From an uncultured Bacteroidales bacterium (GTDB taxonomy: Bacteria; Bacteroidota; Bacteroidia; Bacteroidales; UBA932): a stretch of DNA of 64,000 nucleotides. Under the pieces are notes generated by a model. That model was not told the origin of the DNA, ran no database searches, and worked only from the letters and a program-made list of their open reading frames with translations. The DNA lies in assembly GCA_934725015.1 (NCBI GenBank), contig CAKVAS010000010.1, positions 23,953-87,952 on the forward strand. The letters run 5' to 3'. The position numbers and the translations under genes were made by a program. Of this stretch, positions 17,717 through 24,681 are shown in pieces; positions within the stretch are counted from its first letter, which is position 1, and each line of letters starts with the position of its first letter.

Positions 17717-18136
17717 ATGGCAACAGAAGAAAACACGATCGGATTTGAGGTCGAAAAGAGTGTAATCGATGATTTTGTATCAGGTAAACAAAATACATTT
17801 TCAGTCGACATCAACGAAGACACATACAGAGAGTTATTGGAAAACATTGATGGAAATCTGCTTGTTAGTGTAGAGTTCATGCCTGAAACATTTCATGGCT
17901 GCTATTTCTACAATGGAGGAAAATTCCCTTATTTAAAGAAAAAGAGTCTTGAGAATATAATTCTCACCGATAGACAGCACAGCATTGCGGGAAAAATTGT
18001 AAGCTGTACATACAAGCCGAGAGTTCGCTTCTTCTTCGGAGACAAGCCCGGTGAGCCAAGTCGGGAAGACCCGAATGGTGACAGCTGTATCTGGCAGGTC
18101 ACGTTCAAACTCACTCCGATAAAACAGAAAGTATAA
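17717..18136 (+). CDS. Hypothetical protein linked to the type III-like system
   Basis: I do not recognise this 139-residue protein. It has no signal peptide or transmembrane segment. The N-terminal half is acidic (FEVEKSVIDDFVSGKQNTFSVDINEDTYRELLENIDGN), the C-terminal half has many aromatic and basic residues (CTYKPRVRFFFGDKPGEPSRED...CIWQVTFKLTPI). It is clearly more AT-rich than the core genes around it. It lies 27 bp after mod on the same strand and converges with fic 1 bp later. Position suggests an accessory role or later insertion with the restriction module. Confidence 0.7.
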   Translation: MATEENTIGFEVEKSVIDDFVSGKQNTFSVDINEDTYRELLENIDGNLLVSVEFMPETFHGCYFYNGGKFPYLKKKSLENIILTDRQHSIAGKIVSCTYKPRVRFFFGDKPGEPSREDPNGDSCIWQVTFKLTPIKQKV

Positions 18137-18137
18137 A

Positions 18138-19268
18138 TTACAAAGTATCAAGGAGTTCTGTGCCTTTAGCCGTCAAAAGATATTTTTGACGGGGATGACG
18201 GGGCGAGGCCGGGTATTTCATCCTTACAAGACCGGCACTTACAGCCGGGGAGAGAGAGTATTCAATGAAATTTTTCCTGTCTTTCAGTCCTGTGGCCTCA
18301 ATCATCTCTTTCAGGCTTTTTTCTTCATGGCCAATAGCGACAAGCAGCTTTCTTACATTATCTGACAATGGCGATATGAGTTCACCCTTACTTGTGGGGG
18401 TACTTGCGGGGGTACTTGTGGGGGTATCTCCTTCTATCGTTGTACCTATTAACATATAGCGGTTCTTCAACTCATTCTTTTCTCCTAACATCAAGTTGCG
18501 GAAGAACCTGATGAGGAATGATTTGTCCGGTTCTATGCCATTGTTTGGATTTCTGTAGTTGGCGCGAACCAATGCATTTCGGAAATACCACGAATTGTCC
18601 GCGAACAAATCGTTGTCAACATGAAAGCCAATGGTTCGTAAATATTTTATGATGAACACTGCCGTTGTCCTGGTGTTGCCCTCACGGAACGGATGGTTCT
18701 GCCAAAGAAGAGTGACAAAATCAACGATATGCTCAACCGTTTCATCCTCTGTCAGCCCCTTATAGCTGAAGTCCTTTTCCTGTTGAATGTCATATTTCAA
18801 CGTCATCATTATGTCAGCGGCACGCCCATATATCACAGTATCTCCCCGCAACACCCACTCCTTCTTGCTGATGTCAAACGGACGAATCTCACCGGCATGC
18901 TTGAACACGCCGTCAAACAGATGTCTGTGGATGTTAAGGAACTCCAAGGCAGTGAACGAGAAAGATTTCTCGCTCAGCAGCTTTGTGATGTTTGCGGCAA
19001 CACGGTCAGCCTCCTCCGTCTCCAAGTCATCCTTGTCATGAGAGGTCTTGCTGATATAGTATGACTTCAACTGCTCACGCACATCGTCAATTGTAATGTC
19101 TCCTTCAATATGCCTTACAGCTGTCTCTTTCAGATAGTCCGACACCTTCAGCCCATCCACATCCTGCAGTCCTATGGCCGCACGCCAAGCCGAGGCTCTC
19201 TCCCGCTTATGCGGTTCCGGCACACGCTCGTAAACCTCAAAGTCGATATATAACTGCTTATTCTCCAT
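18138..19268 (-). CDS. Fic family protein (AMP transferase) with C-terminal winged helix
   Basis: Fic enzymes transfer AMP or related groups from a nucleotide to target proteins. The active motif HPFREGNTR is complete at 192-200 (His192). The N-terminal segment SDYLKETAVRHIEGDITIDDVREQL (about 43-67) looks like the VbhA-type antitoxin helix with an EG at the position that normally blocks ATP, so the enzyme may be self-inhibited. The C-terminal part (about 298-376) resembles a winged helix (SDNVRKLLVAIG...LKEMIEATGLKDRKNFIEY). Between them is a linker TPTSTPASTPTS encoded by a 12-bp tandem repeat. I chose ATG 19268, which overlaps the end of the M23 gene by 11 bp; in-frame ATGs at 19277 and 19295 exist. 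The gene is AT-richer than its neighbours. Confidence 0.88.
   Translation of the reverse strand: MENKQLYIDFEVYERVPEPHKRERASAWRAAIGLQDVDGLKVSDYLKETAVRHIEGDITIDDVREQLKSYYISKTSHDKDDLETEEADRVAANITKLLSEKSFSFTALEFLNIHRHLFDGVFKHAGEIRPFDISKKEWVLRGDTVIYGRAADIMMTLKYDIQQEKDFSYKGLTEDETVEHIVDFVTLLWQNHPFREGNTRTTAVFIIKYLRTIGFHVDNDLFADNSWYFRNALVRANYRNPNNGIEPDKSFLIRFFRNLMLGEKNELKNRYMLIGTTIEGDTPTSTPASTPTSKGELISPLSDNVRKLLVAIGHEEKSLKEMIEATGLKDRKNFIEYSLSPAVSAGLVRMKYPASPRHPRQKYLLTAKGTELLDTL
18390..18425 (+). repeat. 12-bp tandem repeat inside the fic gene
   Basis: Three consecutive 12-bp units of the form CTTGTGGGGGTA (the middle unit has one base change). In the fic frame they encode the Thr/Pro/Ser linker TPTSTPASTPTS. 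Because the unit is a multiple of three, copy-number changes would alter linker length without breaking the frame. End positions are accurate to a few bases. Confidence 0.8.
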
Positions 19269-20511
19269 CGTTCGCATCAAGTCTAAATTCAACATTTTCT
19301 GACAGCAGTCGGTTCATCTCCACCTTGACGGAGTCGAACTGCGGGCGGAAGTCGGGGCGGAGGGGTTCGGCCGGAGGGGACTGCATCTTGAGCGGGTTGA
19401 CGGGCGAGCCGTTCTTCCAGACGCGGAAGTCGAGGTGGGGACCGGTGGAGCGGCCGGTGGAGCCGACATAGCCGATGACCTGGCCCTGACGGACACGGGC
19501 GCCGGCGCGGATGCCCTTGCCGTAGCCGCTGAGGTGGAGATAGGCGGTGGTATAGACGCTGTTGTGGCGGATGCGGACGGTGTTGCCGCCTGCCCCTTCA
19601 TACTTGACTGACAGCACGGTGCCGTCGCCGATTGACATCACGGGAGTCCCCTTCGGAGCGGCGTAATCGACCCCCGTGTGCGGCTGGACACGGCGCGTGA
19701 CAGGATGCCTGCGGGCGTAGGAGAAGCCCGAGCTTACCCTCGTGAAATGCAGCGGGGCCTTGAGAAAGGCCTTGCGCATGCTCTCACCCTTCTCGTTCCA
19801 GTAGATGTTGCCGCCGTCGCCCTGATTGAACATATAGCAGGCGAGGGTGTCGTTGTCGCGGATGAACTGGGCGACGCGGATGGTGTCGATGTCAAGCACC
19901 TCGTTTTCAACGGACTTCTCGTCATAGACGACCCTGAACCTGTCCCCTTTCTGAAGTCCGAAGAAGTCCACGGTCCACGCATACACGTCCGAAAGGGCGA
20001 GAATCAGCAGCGGCGACGCTCCGGCATTCTTCATATCAATCCAAAGGGACGAATTGATCGTGACGTCGGCATATCTCCTCTCCCTCGTCACCTCCTTCTC
20101 CACGTTCCATGCCCCGTAAGGCGGGAAACACCTGAAAACCACGGAATTGACCCTGTCTTTCTCATATACGAGATAGCGAAGTCCGAGGGTGTCGGCTGTG
20201 TAGGCGAAGCAGTCGCGTCCGCTGCGCAGCGCCCGCGCGGGAAAGACCGAATCCGATGCCTGGACAAGCTCGTAGGCAGCGCGATCCGAAAGCCCGAGCC
20301 CGGTGAAGAGCTTCGAGAGGGTCTGTCCGTCATGGACCCTGAGCGTGTCGGCCTGCAGCGTGTCCGTCGCGAAGCCGAGAGGCCACACGATTTCGGGCTC
20401 CCCAGTCTCAGCCGAAGCCGGCGCGTTCTCCCCTCTCCGCTGCCCGCAGGACAGAATCATTGCCACGGCGACAACAGATGTCAATATATATCCTAATTTT
20501 CTCATATCCAT
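19258..20511 (-). CDS. M23 family metallopeptidase, predicted lipoprotein
   Basis: Predicted peptidoglycan endopeptidase that cuts peptide cross-links. The N-terminus has a lipoprotein signal ending in ILSC, so it should be membrane-anchored in the periplasm. The C-terminal LytM domain (about 265-375) keeps the zinc residues: HTGVD and HLDFRV, with the active-site AYLHLSGYG. A LysM-like or OapA-like N-terminal region (about 55-260, LRVHDGQTLSKLFTGLGLS) precedes it. The 417-residue length is normal for this family in Bacteroidota. It is divergent from mraZ and shares its intergenic region, including the four MraZ-like boxes at 20658-20692. The fic gene overlaps its 3' end by 11 bp. Confidence 0.93.
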   Translation of the reverse strand: MDMRKLGYILTSVVAVAMILSCGQRRGENAPASAETGEPEIVWPLGFATDTLQADTLRVHDGQTLSKLFTGLGLSDRAAYELVQASDSVFPARALRSGRDCFAYTADTLGLRYLVYEKDRVNSVVFRCFPPYGAWNVEKEVTRERRYADVTINSSLWIDMKNAGASPLLILALSDVYAWTVDFFGLQKGDRFRVVYDEKSVENEVLDIDTIRVAQFIRDNDTLACYMFNQGDGGNIYWNEKGESMRKAFLKAPLHFTRVSSGFSYARRHPVTRRVQPHTGVDYAAPKGTPVMSIGDGTVLSVKYEGAGGNTVRIRHNSVYTTAYLHLSGYGKGIRAGARVRQGQVIGYVGSTGRSTGPHLDFRVWKNGSPVNPLKMQSPPAEPLRPDFRPQFDSVKVEMNRLLSENVEFRLDANDGE

Positions 20512-20520
20512 GTTTTTTCA

Positions 20521-20562
20521 TTCTTTTCGGTCTATATTCGATTCCATCTATCCTCGAAAATA
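20521..20562 (-). repeat. Family A leader repeat, copy 3 (internally deleted, before the M23 gene)
   Basis: Read on the minus strand it has the left part TTTTCGAGGATAGAT fused to the right part AATATAGACCGAAAAGAA; the middle of the element is missing. The M23 start codon follows within about 10 bp. Confidence 0.65.
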
Positions 20563-20657
20563 AAAGAAAAATCTTAAACAGTTTATTTTTCCTATTTTCA
20601 TAAACCCGCCTCAGAAAGACCCGTATGCATAGGAGTTCCAAATATAGAAAGTTTTTG

Positions 20658-20692
20658 TGGAATATTTTGGAAGAAAGTGGAAGAAAATGGAA
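20658..20692 (+). promoter_or_regulatory. Four TGGAA direct repeats, probable MraZ operator
   Basis: TGGAA occurs at 20658, 20668, 20678 and 20688, exactly 10 bp apart. MraZ is known to bind arrays of short direct repeats with one-turn spacing upstream of its own operon (TGGGN boxes with 5-bp spacers in E. coli, related boxes in Mycoplasma). The last box ends 10 bp before the -7 element at 20702, so binding would cover the -33 region. Autoregulation is inferred from this. Confidence 0.75.
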
Positions 20693-20701
20693 AACATTTC
20701 A

Positions 20702-20709
20702 TATCTTTG
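20702..20709 (+). promoter_or_regulatory. -7 element of the dcw (mraZ) promoter
   Basis: TATCTTTG matches TAnnTTTG, 33 bp before the mraZ ATG at 20743. The region where a -33 element would lie is occupied by the TGGAA boxes. Confidence 0.7.
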
Positions 20710-20742
20710 CGGAACGTAGCGTAAAATTTAGGAAAAAACAAT

Positions 20743-21195
20743 ATGGTATCTTTCATCGGACAATATGAAGCCAAGGTTGACGACAAGGGACGTCTCGTGT
20801 TCCCTGCCGGCTTCAAGGCACTTCTGCCGTCCGACGAGAGCCAGAGGTTCGTCATCAAAAAGAACATCTTTGAGGATTGTCTTGAGATGTACACCAGTCA
20901 GGAATGGGGGCGTCAGTCCGAGGAATTGAAGGGAAAGGTCAATTTCCTCAAGAAGGAGCACGCTGCGTTCTGGAGAAAGTATATGCGCGACTGCGCCCAG
21001 GTGGAACTGGACGGCAAGGTCGGGCGCTTTACTGTTCCCAAGAGCCTTCTTGAAAGAATAGGTGTCACAAAGGAAGTTGTGTTCTCAGGCAACGACTACA
21101 AGATTGAAATCTGGGCCAAGGAGAAGTTCGCCGGCTCGGAGATTTCGGACGAGGAGTATCTTTCTATAGCCGAGGCACTGTCCGACTTAGGATAG
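20743..21195 (+). CDS. mraZ: Transcriptional regulator MraZ
   Basis: Nucleoid-associated DNA-binding regulator of the dcw cluster, forming a ring of AbrB-like double domains. The 150 residues show both SpoVT/AbrB halves: FIGQYEAKVDDKGRLVFPAGFKALL (about 4-28) and CAQVELDGKVGRFTVPKSLLERIGV (about 84-108). First gene of the cluster. rsmH follows after 13 bp. The TGGAA box array upstream is the likely self-regulatory site. Confidence 0.97.
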   Translation: MVSFIGQYEAKVDDKGRLVFPAGFKALLPSDESQRFVIKKNIFEDCLEMYTSQEWGRQSEELKGKVNFLKKEHAAFWRKYMRDCAQVELDGKVGRFTVPKSLLERIGVTKEVVFSGNDYKIEIWAKEKFAGSEISDEEYLSIAEALSDLG

Positions 21196-21208
21196 GAGGC
21201 CGAGGGAA

Positions 21209-22114
21209 ATGTCCGAATATCATAACCCTGTGATGCTCAGGGAATGCATCGAAGCATTGGTTACCGACAAGTCCGGAGTTTATGCCGACGCCACGTTCGG
21301 AGGCGGCGGGCACTCCCGAGGCATCCTGTCCGCGCTCGGCCCCGAGGGGAGGCTCATAGCCTTCGACCGCGACGCCGACGCCCTGGCCAACGCGCCTGAT
21401 GACAGCAGGTTCACGCTCATCAGAAACAATTTCAGATTCATCCGCAATTTTGTCCTCTTCGAGGGCTACAGGGATGGAATCGACGGCATAATGGCAGACC
21501 TCGGGGTCTCCTCACATCAGTTTGACACAGCGGAGCGCGGTTTTTCCTTTCGCTACGACGCGCCCCTGGACATGAGGATGAACACCGAGGCTGCCGTGAC
21601 CGCCGCCGACCTCCTGAACTCACGCGATGAGGGGGAGATTGAAAGGATTCTGCGGGTCTATGGGGAAGTCGGCCAGAGCAGGAAGATGGCCTCCCTGATT
21701 GTCCGCGCAAGGAAGGCGGCGGCGATAGAGACCACGGTGCAGCTGAACGAGGCAATCGCCCCGTGCCTGCCCAAGTTCGCGGAGCACAAGGAGCTCGCGA
21801 GGGTCTATCAGGCCCTGCGCATCGAGGTGAACCAGGAGATGAAGTCGCTGGAGAAGTTCCTCTCGGGGGCTGCAGGGTCGCTCAGAAAGGGAGGACGGCT
21901 GGTCGTGATTACCTACCACTCGCTTGAGGACCGCATGGTGAAGAACTTCATCAAGGCCGGGAACATAGACGGGGAGCTGCACCGTGACGTCTATGGGCGC
22001 ACGGAGGTTCCGCTCGCGGCGGTGAACAGGAAGCCGACGCTTCCGCAGGAGGAAGAGATTGCGGGGAACACGCGCGCCCGCAGCGCGAAGCTGCGCGTGG
22101 CTGAGAAAATCTGA
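21209..22114 (+). CDS. rsmH: 16S rRNA (cytosine(1402)-N(4))-methyltransferase RsmH
   Basis: SAM-dependent methyltransferase acting on C1402 in the decoding centre. The 301 residues begin with the family hallmark YHNPVMLRECIEAL and show the SAM site ADATFGGGGHSRGIL (about 26-40), MADLGVSSHQFD (about 94) and the C-terminal GGRLVVITYHSLEDRMVKNF. A plain Shine-Dalgarno-like AGGAGG lies about 13 bp before the start. Standard second gene of the dcw cluster. Confidence 0.98.
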   Translation: MSEYHNPVMLRECIEALVTDKSGVYADATFGGGGHSRGILSALGPEGRLIAFDRDADALANAPDDSRFTLIRNNFRFIRNFVLFEGYRDGIDGIMADLGVSSHQFDTAERGFSFRYDAPLDMRMNTEAAVTAADLLNSRDEGEIERILRVYGEVGQSRKMASLIVRARKAAAIETTVQLNEAIAPCLPKFAEHKELARVYQALRIEVNQEMKSLEKFLSGAAGSLRKGGRLVVITYHSLEDRMVKNFIKAGNIDGELHRDVYGRTEVPLAAVNRKPTLPQEEEIAGNTRARSAKLRVAEKI

Positions 22115-22133
22115 ACGAAGGGAGGATGAAGTG

Positions 22134-22463
22134 ATGAAGAAGATTTTCGGGTGGATAATGGGCGTGTTCTTCACGATTACCAAGGGGAACATACTGACCA
22201 AGATTGGTGTGCACAAGTGCATTCCTCACATCGTGTTCGCCTTCGGGGTCTGCCTGCTCAGCATCATACTCAGCTACTATGCCGACAGGACGGCAAGGAC
22301 CAGGGAGACGACGAGGCGCAGGCTCGAGGACGCGAGAATAATGTACTCTTCGAAATATATGGAAATGGTGTCGCTACACCGCTACACGACGGTGGAGGAC
22401 ATGCTCGAAGAAAAGGGCTCGGAACTCAAGCCGCTCCGCAGTCCGGTGACAGAACTCAAATAG
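22134..22463 (+). CDS. ftsL: FtsL-like cell division protein
   Basis: Small bitopic divisome protein of 109 residues. It has a short basic cytoplasmic N-terminus, one transmembrane segment (HIVFAFGVCLLSIILSYYA, about 35-53) and a charged, probably coiled-coil periplasmic tail (RTRETTRRRLEDARIMYSS). The ATG at 22134 follows GGAGG by 8 bp, which decides the start over the longer in-frame reading overlapping rsmH. The sequence itself is poorly conserved; the call rests on topology, size and its place between rsmH and ftsI. Confidence 0.8.
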   Translation: MKKIFGWIMGVFFTITKGNILTKIGVHKCIPHIVFAFGVCLLSIILSYYADRTARTRETTRRRLEDARIMYSSKYMEMVSLHRYTTVEDMLEEKGSELKPLRSPVTELK

Positions 22464-22476
22464 CATCCGGACGGAC

Positions 22477-24621
22477 ATGGAAAAGGAGACGAAACATAAC
22501 AGATACACATCGACGGACATACTCATGCTCCTCGTCACGGTCATCTTTGTCGGGGTGGCCTTCTATGCCGTAGGGCGCATAGTCTGGTTCGAGACGGTAT
22601 GGCAGCCGGACGCGAGGTGTCTGAAGATGAAGGATTTCAAGACCCAGTCCAAGGAAAGAATCATCCAGCAGCAGCGCGGGAACATACTCGACTGCGACGG
22701 CAGGCTGCTTGCGATTACCATTCCGACCTATATGGTGGAACTCGACTGCGCGGTGCACAAGGAATACTACAAGACGCTCACCGGAAAGTCAAAGGAGCAC
22801 AAGGGGATGACAAATGGAGAGGTCGCGGAACGTGAATGGCGGGAGAAAGCCCGGGGGTTTGCCAAGGGGCTGCCGGAGGTGCTCGGAAACGGCAGGAGCG
22901 CGGAATGGTATGAGAGGGAGATTTTCAGCCGCCGCGACGGTTCCGGCGGCAACAAGAACCTCAGGATTGCGGACGACGTCGACTTTGCCACGCTGAAGGA
23001 GCTTCAGAAACTGCCGCTTGCCGACATGGGGCAGAATGCCGGAGGCGTGATTGTCAAGACTAAGTACGGACGCGAATATCCTTACGGGAAACTGGCCCGC
23101 AGGGTCATCGGCTATGTGCGGAATAACGACGAGGGCAGCAGGGCCAAGGGCATCGAGGGCAGTCTGAACTATGTGCTGCACGGGGAGCCGGGAGTAGAGT
23201 GGACGAAAGTGATTGACGGGAGGGCACGCGTGATGGCGACGGACAGCGTCGCGGTGCCGGTGAAGGACGGAGACGATGTGAGGCTGACGCTTGACATTGA
23301 CATTCAGGACATTGCGGACAGGGCGGTCAGAAAGCACATCGAGGACGACGACAACATCACGGATGCCTGCATGATCATCATGGATGTCAGGAGCGGTGCA
23401 ATCAAGGCGATGGTCAATCTTCACAAGGGCAGGAACGGCAAGTTCGACGAGACGCTGAACATCGCGCTGACCCAGGCCACTTTCCCGGGTTCGGTGTTCA
23501 AGACGGTCGGGCTCATGACCGAACTTGAGGACAAGAAGGTGACGCTCGGAACGAGGCTCAGCATCAATAAGCTCCAGAGTCTGCCCGAACCGTTCGACAA
23601 GACCGACCCATATCTCGTGAAATATAAGAAAGAAACGGGCAACAGCACTATCTCGGTTCTGGAGGGACTTGAGATTTCATCCAACAACGTCTTCATATCC
23701 CTCGCCCTCGACAACTACAAGTCCTGCCCGAGGGAATTCATCACCCGCTACTACAACTACGGATTCGGCACCGACTGGAAGTTTGACATAACGGGAATGG
23801 CGCGGACGGTGCTTCCCGACCCTGACAGCAAGAGCTGGACATACTCCGACCTCGGGGCGCTCGCCTACGGCTATTCAGTGCAGGTCACGCCGCTGCACAC
23901 GCTGGCGTTCTACAACGCGATTGCGAACGGCGGCAAGCTCATGAAGCCGTACATCGTGGATGCGGTGCTCGACTGCGACGGGAAGGTTGTGAGCAAGGCG
24001 AAGCCGGTGGCGATGCACGAGACAATCTGCAGCAAAGCGACGGCGGACACGCTGAAGCGGGCGCTCAGGAGCGTTGTCACAAACGGAACGGGGTCGGCGC
24101 TGAAGAGGGCCAGATGCAGCGTGGCCGGCAAGACAGGAACGGCATGGATGATTCTTCCCAAGGAAATCTGCCAGCCGGGGAAGCAGTTTGTCACCAAGGA
24201 CGGCTACAGGCGCTACCAGGGCTCGTTCGCCGGTTTCTTCCCGGCCGAGGATCCGGTCTATTCGGCGATTGTTGTCGTGTATTCCGGAATGACAAAGACT
24301 CCGTACTACGGAGGCTCCAGACCGGCCAAGGCGCTGAACGAGGTGATAAACGAGCTTTATGCGATGGATCCGAGATGGCGGCGGACCGTGAGCGCGAGCG
24401 AACCCATGCCGGAGGCTCCGAAAAAGGTGCTCGTGGCAGAGAGGCAGGCTCCGGAAATCGCGCCGAACGTCGTCGGGATGGGGCTGAACGAGGCTCTTTA
24501 CATGATTGAGAACAGCGGTTTCCGCTGCAAGTTCAGCGGGACGGGTCATGTCGTCGGCCAGACTCCGGCTGCGGGGAAGGCGCTGAAGAAGGGCGAGACT
24601 ATCACGATTGTGCTGAAATGA
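22477..24621 (+). CDS. ftsI: Division-specific peptidoglycan transpeptidase FtsI (PBP3-like) with PASTA domain
   Basis: Septal DD-transpeptidase that cross-links peptidoglycan with FtsW as partner. The 714 residues show one N-terminal transmembrane segment (about 14-36), a pedestal domain with RGNILDCDGRLLA (67-79), and the transpeptidase domain with SxxK at 339-342 (PGSVFKT), SSN at 401-403 and KTGT at 552-555. A single PASTA domain lies at about 660-714 (APNVVGMGLNEALYMIENSG). This domain order is the usual one in Bacteroidota. It lies 13 bp after ftsL. Confidence 0.97.
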   Translation: MEKETKHNRYTSTDILMLLVTVIFVGVAFYAVGRIVWFETVWQPDARCLKMKDFKTQSKERIIQQQRGNILDCDGRLLAITIPTYMVELDCAVHKEYYKTLTGKSKEHKGMTNGEVAEREWREKARGFAKGLPEVLGNGRSAEWYEREIFSRRDGSGGNKNLRIADDVDFATLKELQKLPLADMGQNAGGVIVKTKYGREYPYGKLARRVIGYVRNNDEGSRAKGIEGSLNYVLHGEPGVEWTKVIDGRARVMATDSVAVPVKDGDDVRLTLDIDIQDIADRAVRKHIEDDDNITDACMIIMDVRSGAIKAMVNLHKGRNGKFDETLNIALTQATFPGSVFKTVGLMTELEDKKVTLGTRLSINKLQSLPEPFDKTDPYLVKYKKETGNSTISVLEGLEISSNNVFISLALDNYKSCPREFITRYYNYGFGTDWKFDITGMARTVLPDPDSKSWTYSDLGALAYGYSVQVTPLHTLAFYNAIANGGKLMKPYIVDAVLDCDGKVVSKAKPVAMHETICSKATADTLKRALRSVVTNGTGSALKRARCSVAGKTGTAWMILPKEICQPGKQFVTKDGYRRYQGSFAGFFPAEDPVYSAIVVVYSGMTKTPYYGGSRPAKALNEVINELYAMDPRWRRTVSASEPMPEAPKKVLVAERQAPEIAPNVVGMGLNEALYMIENSGFRCKFSGTGHVVGQTPAAGKALKKGETITIVLK

Positions 24622-24681
24622 CGGAAATTGAAAAAGCCTTGCAGGAAAAAAGCTTTGCAGAGAGGTGAAAAAGTTAGAAAG

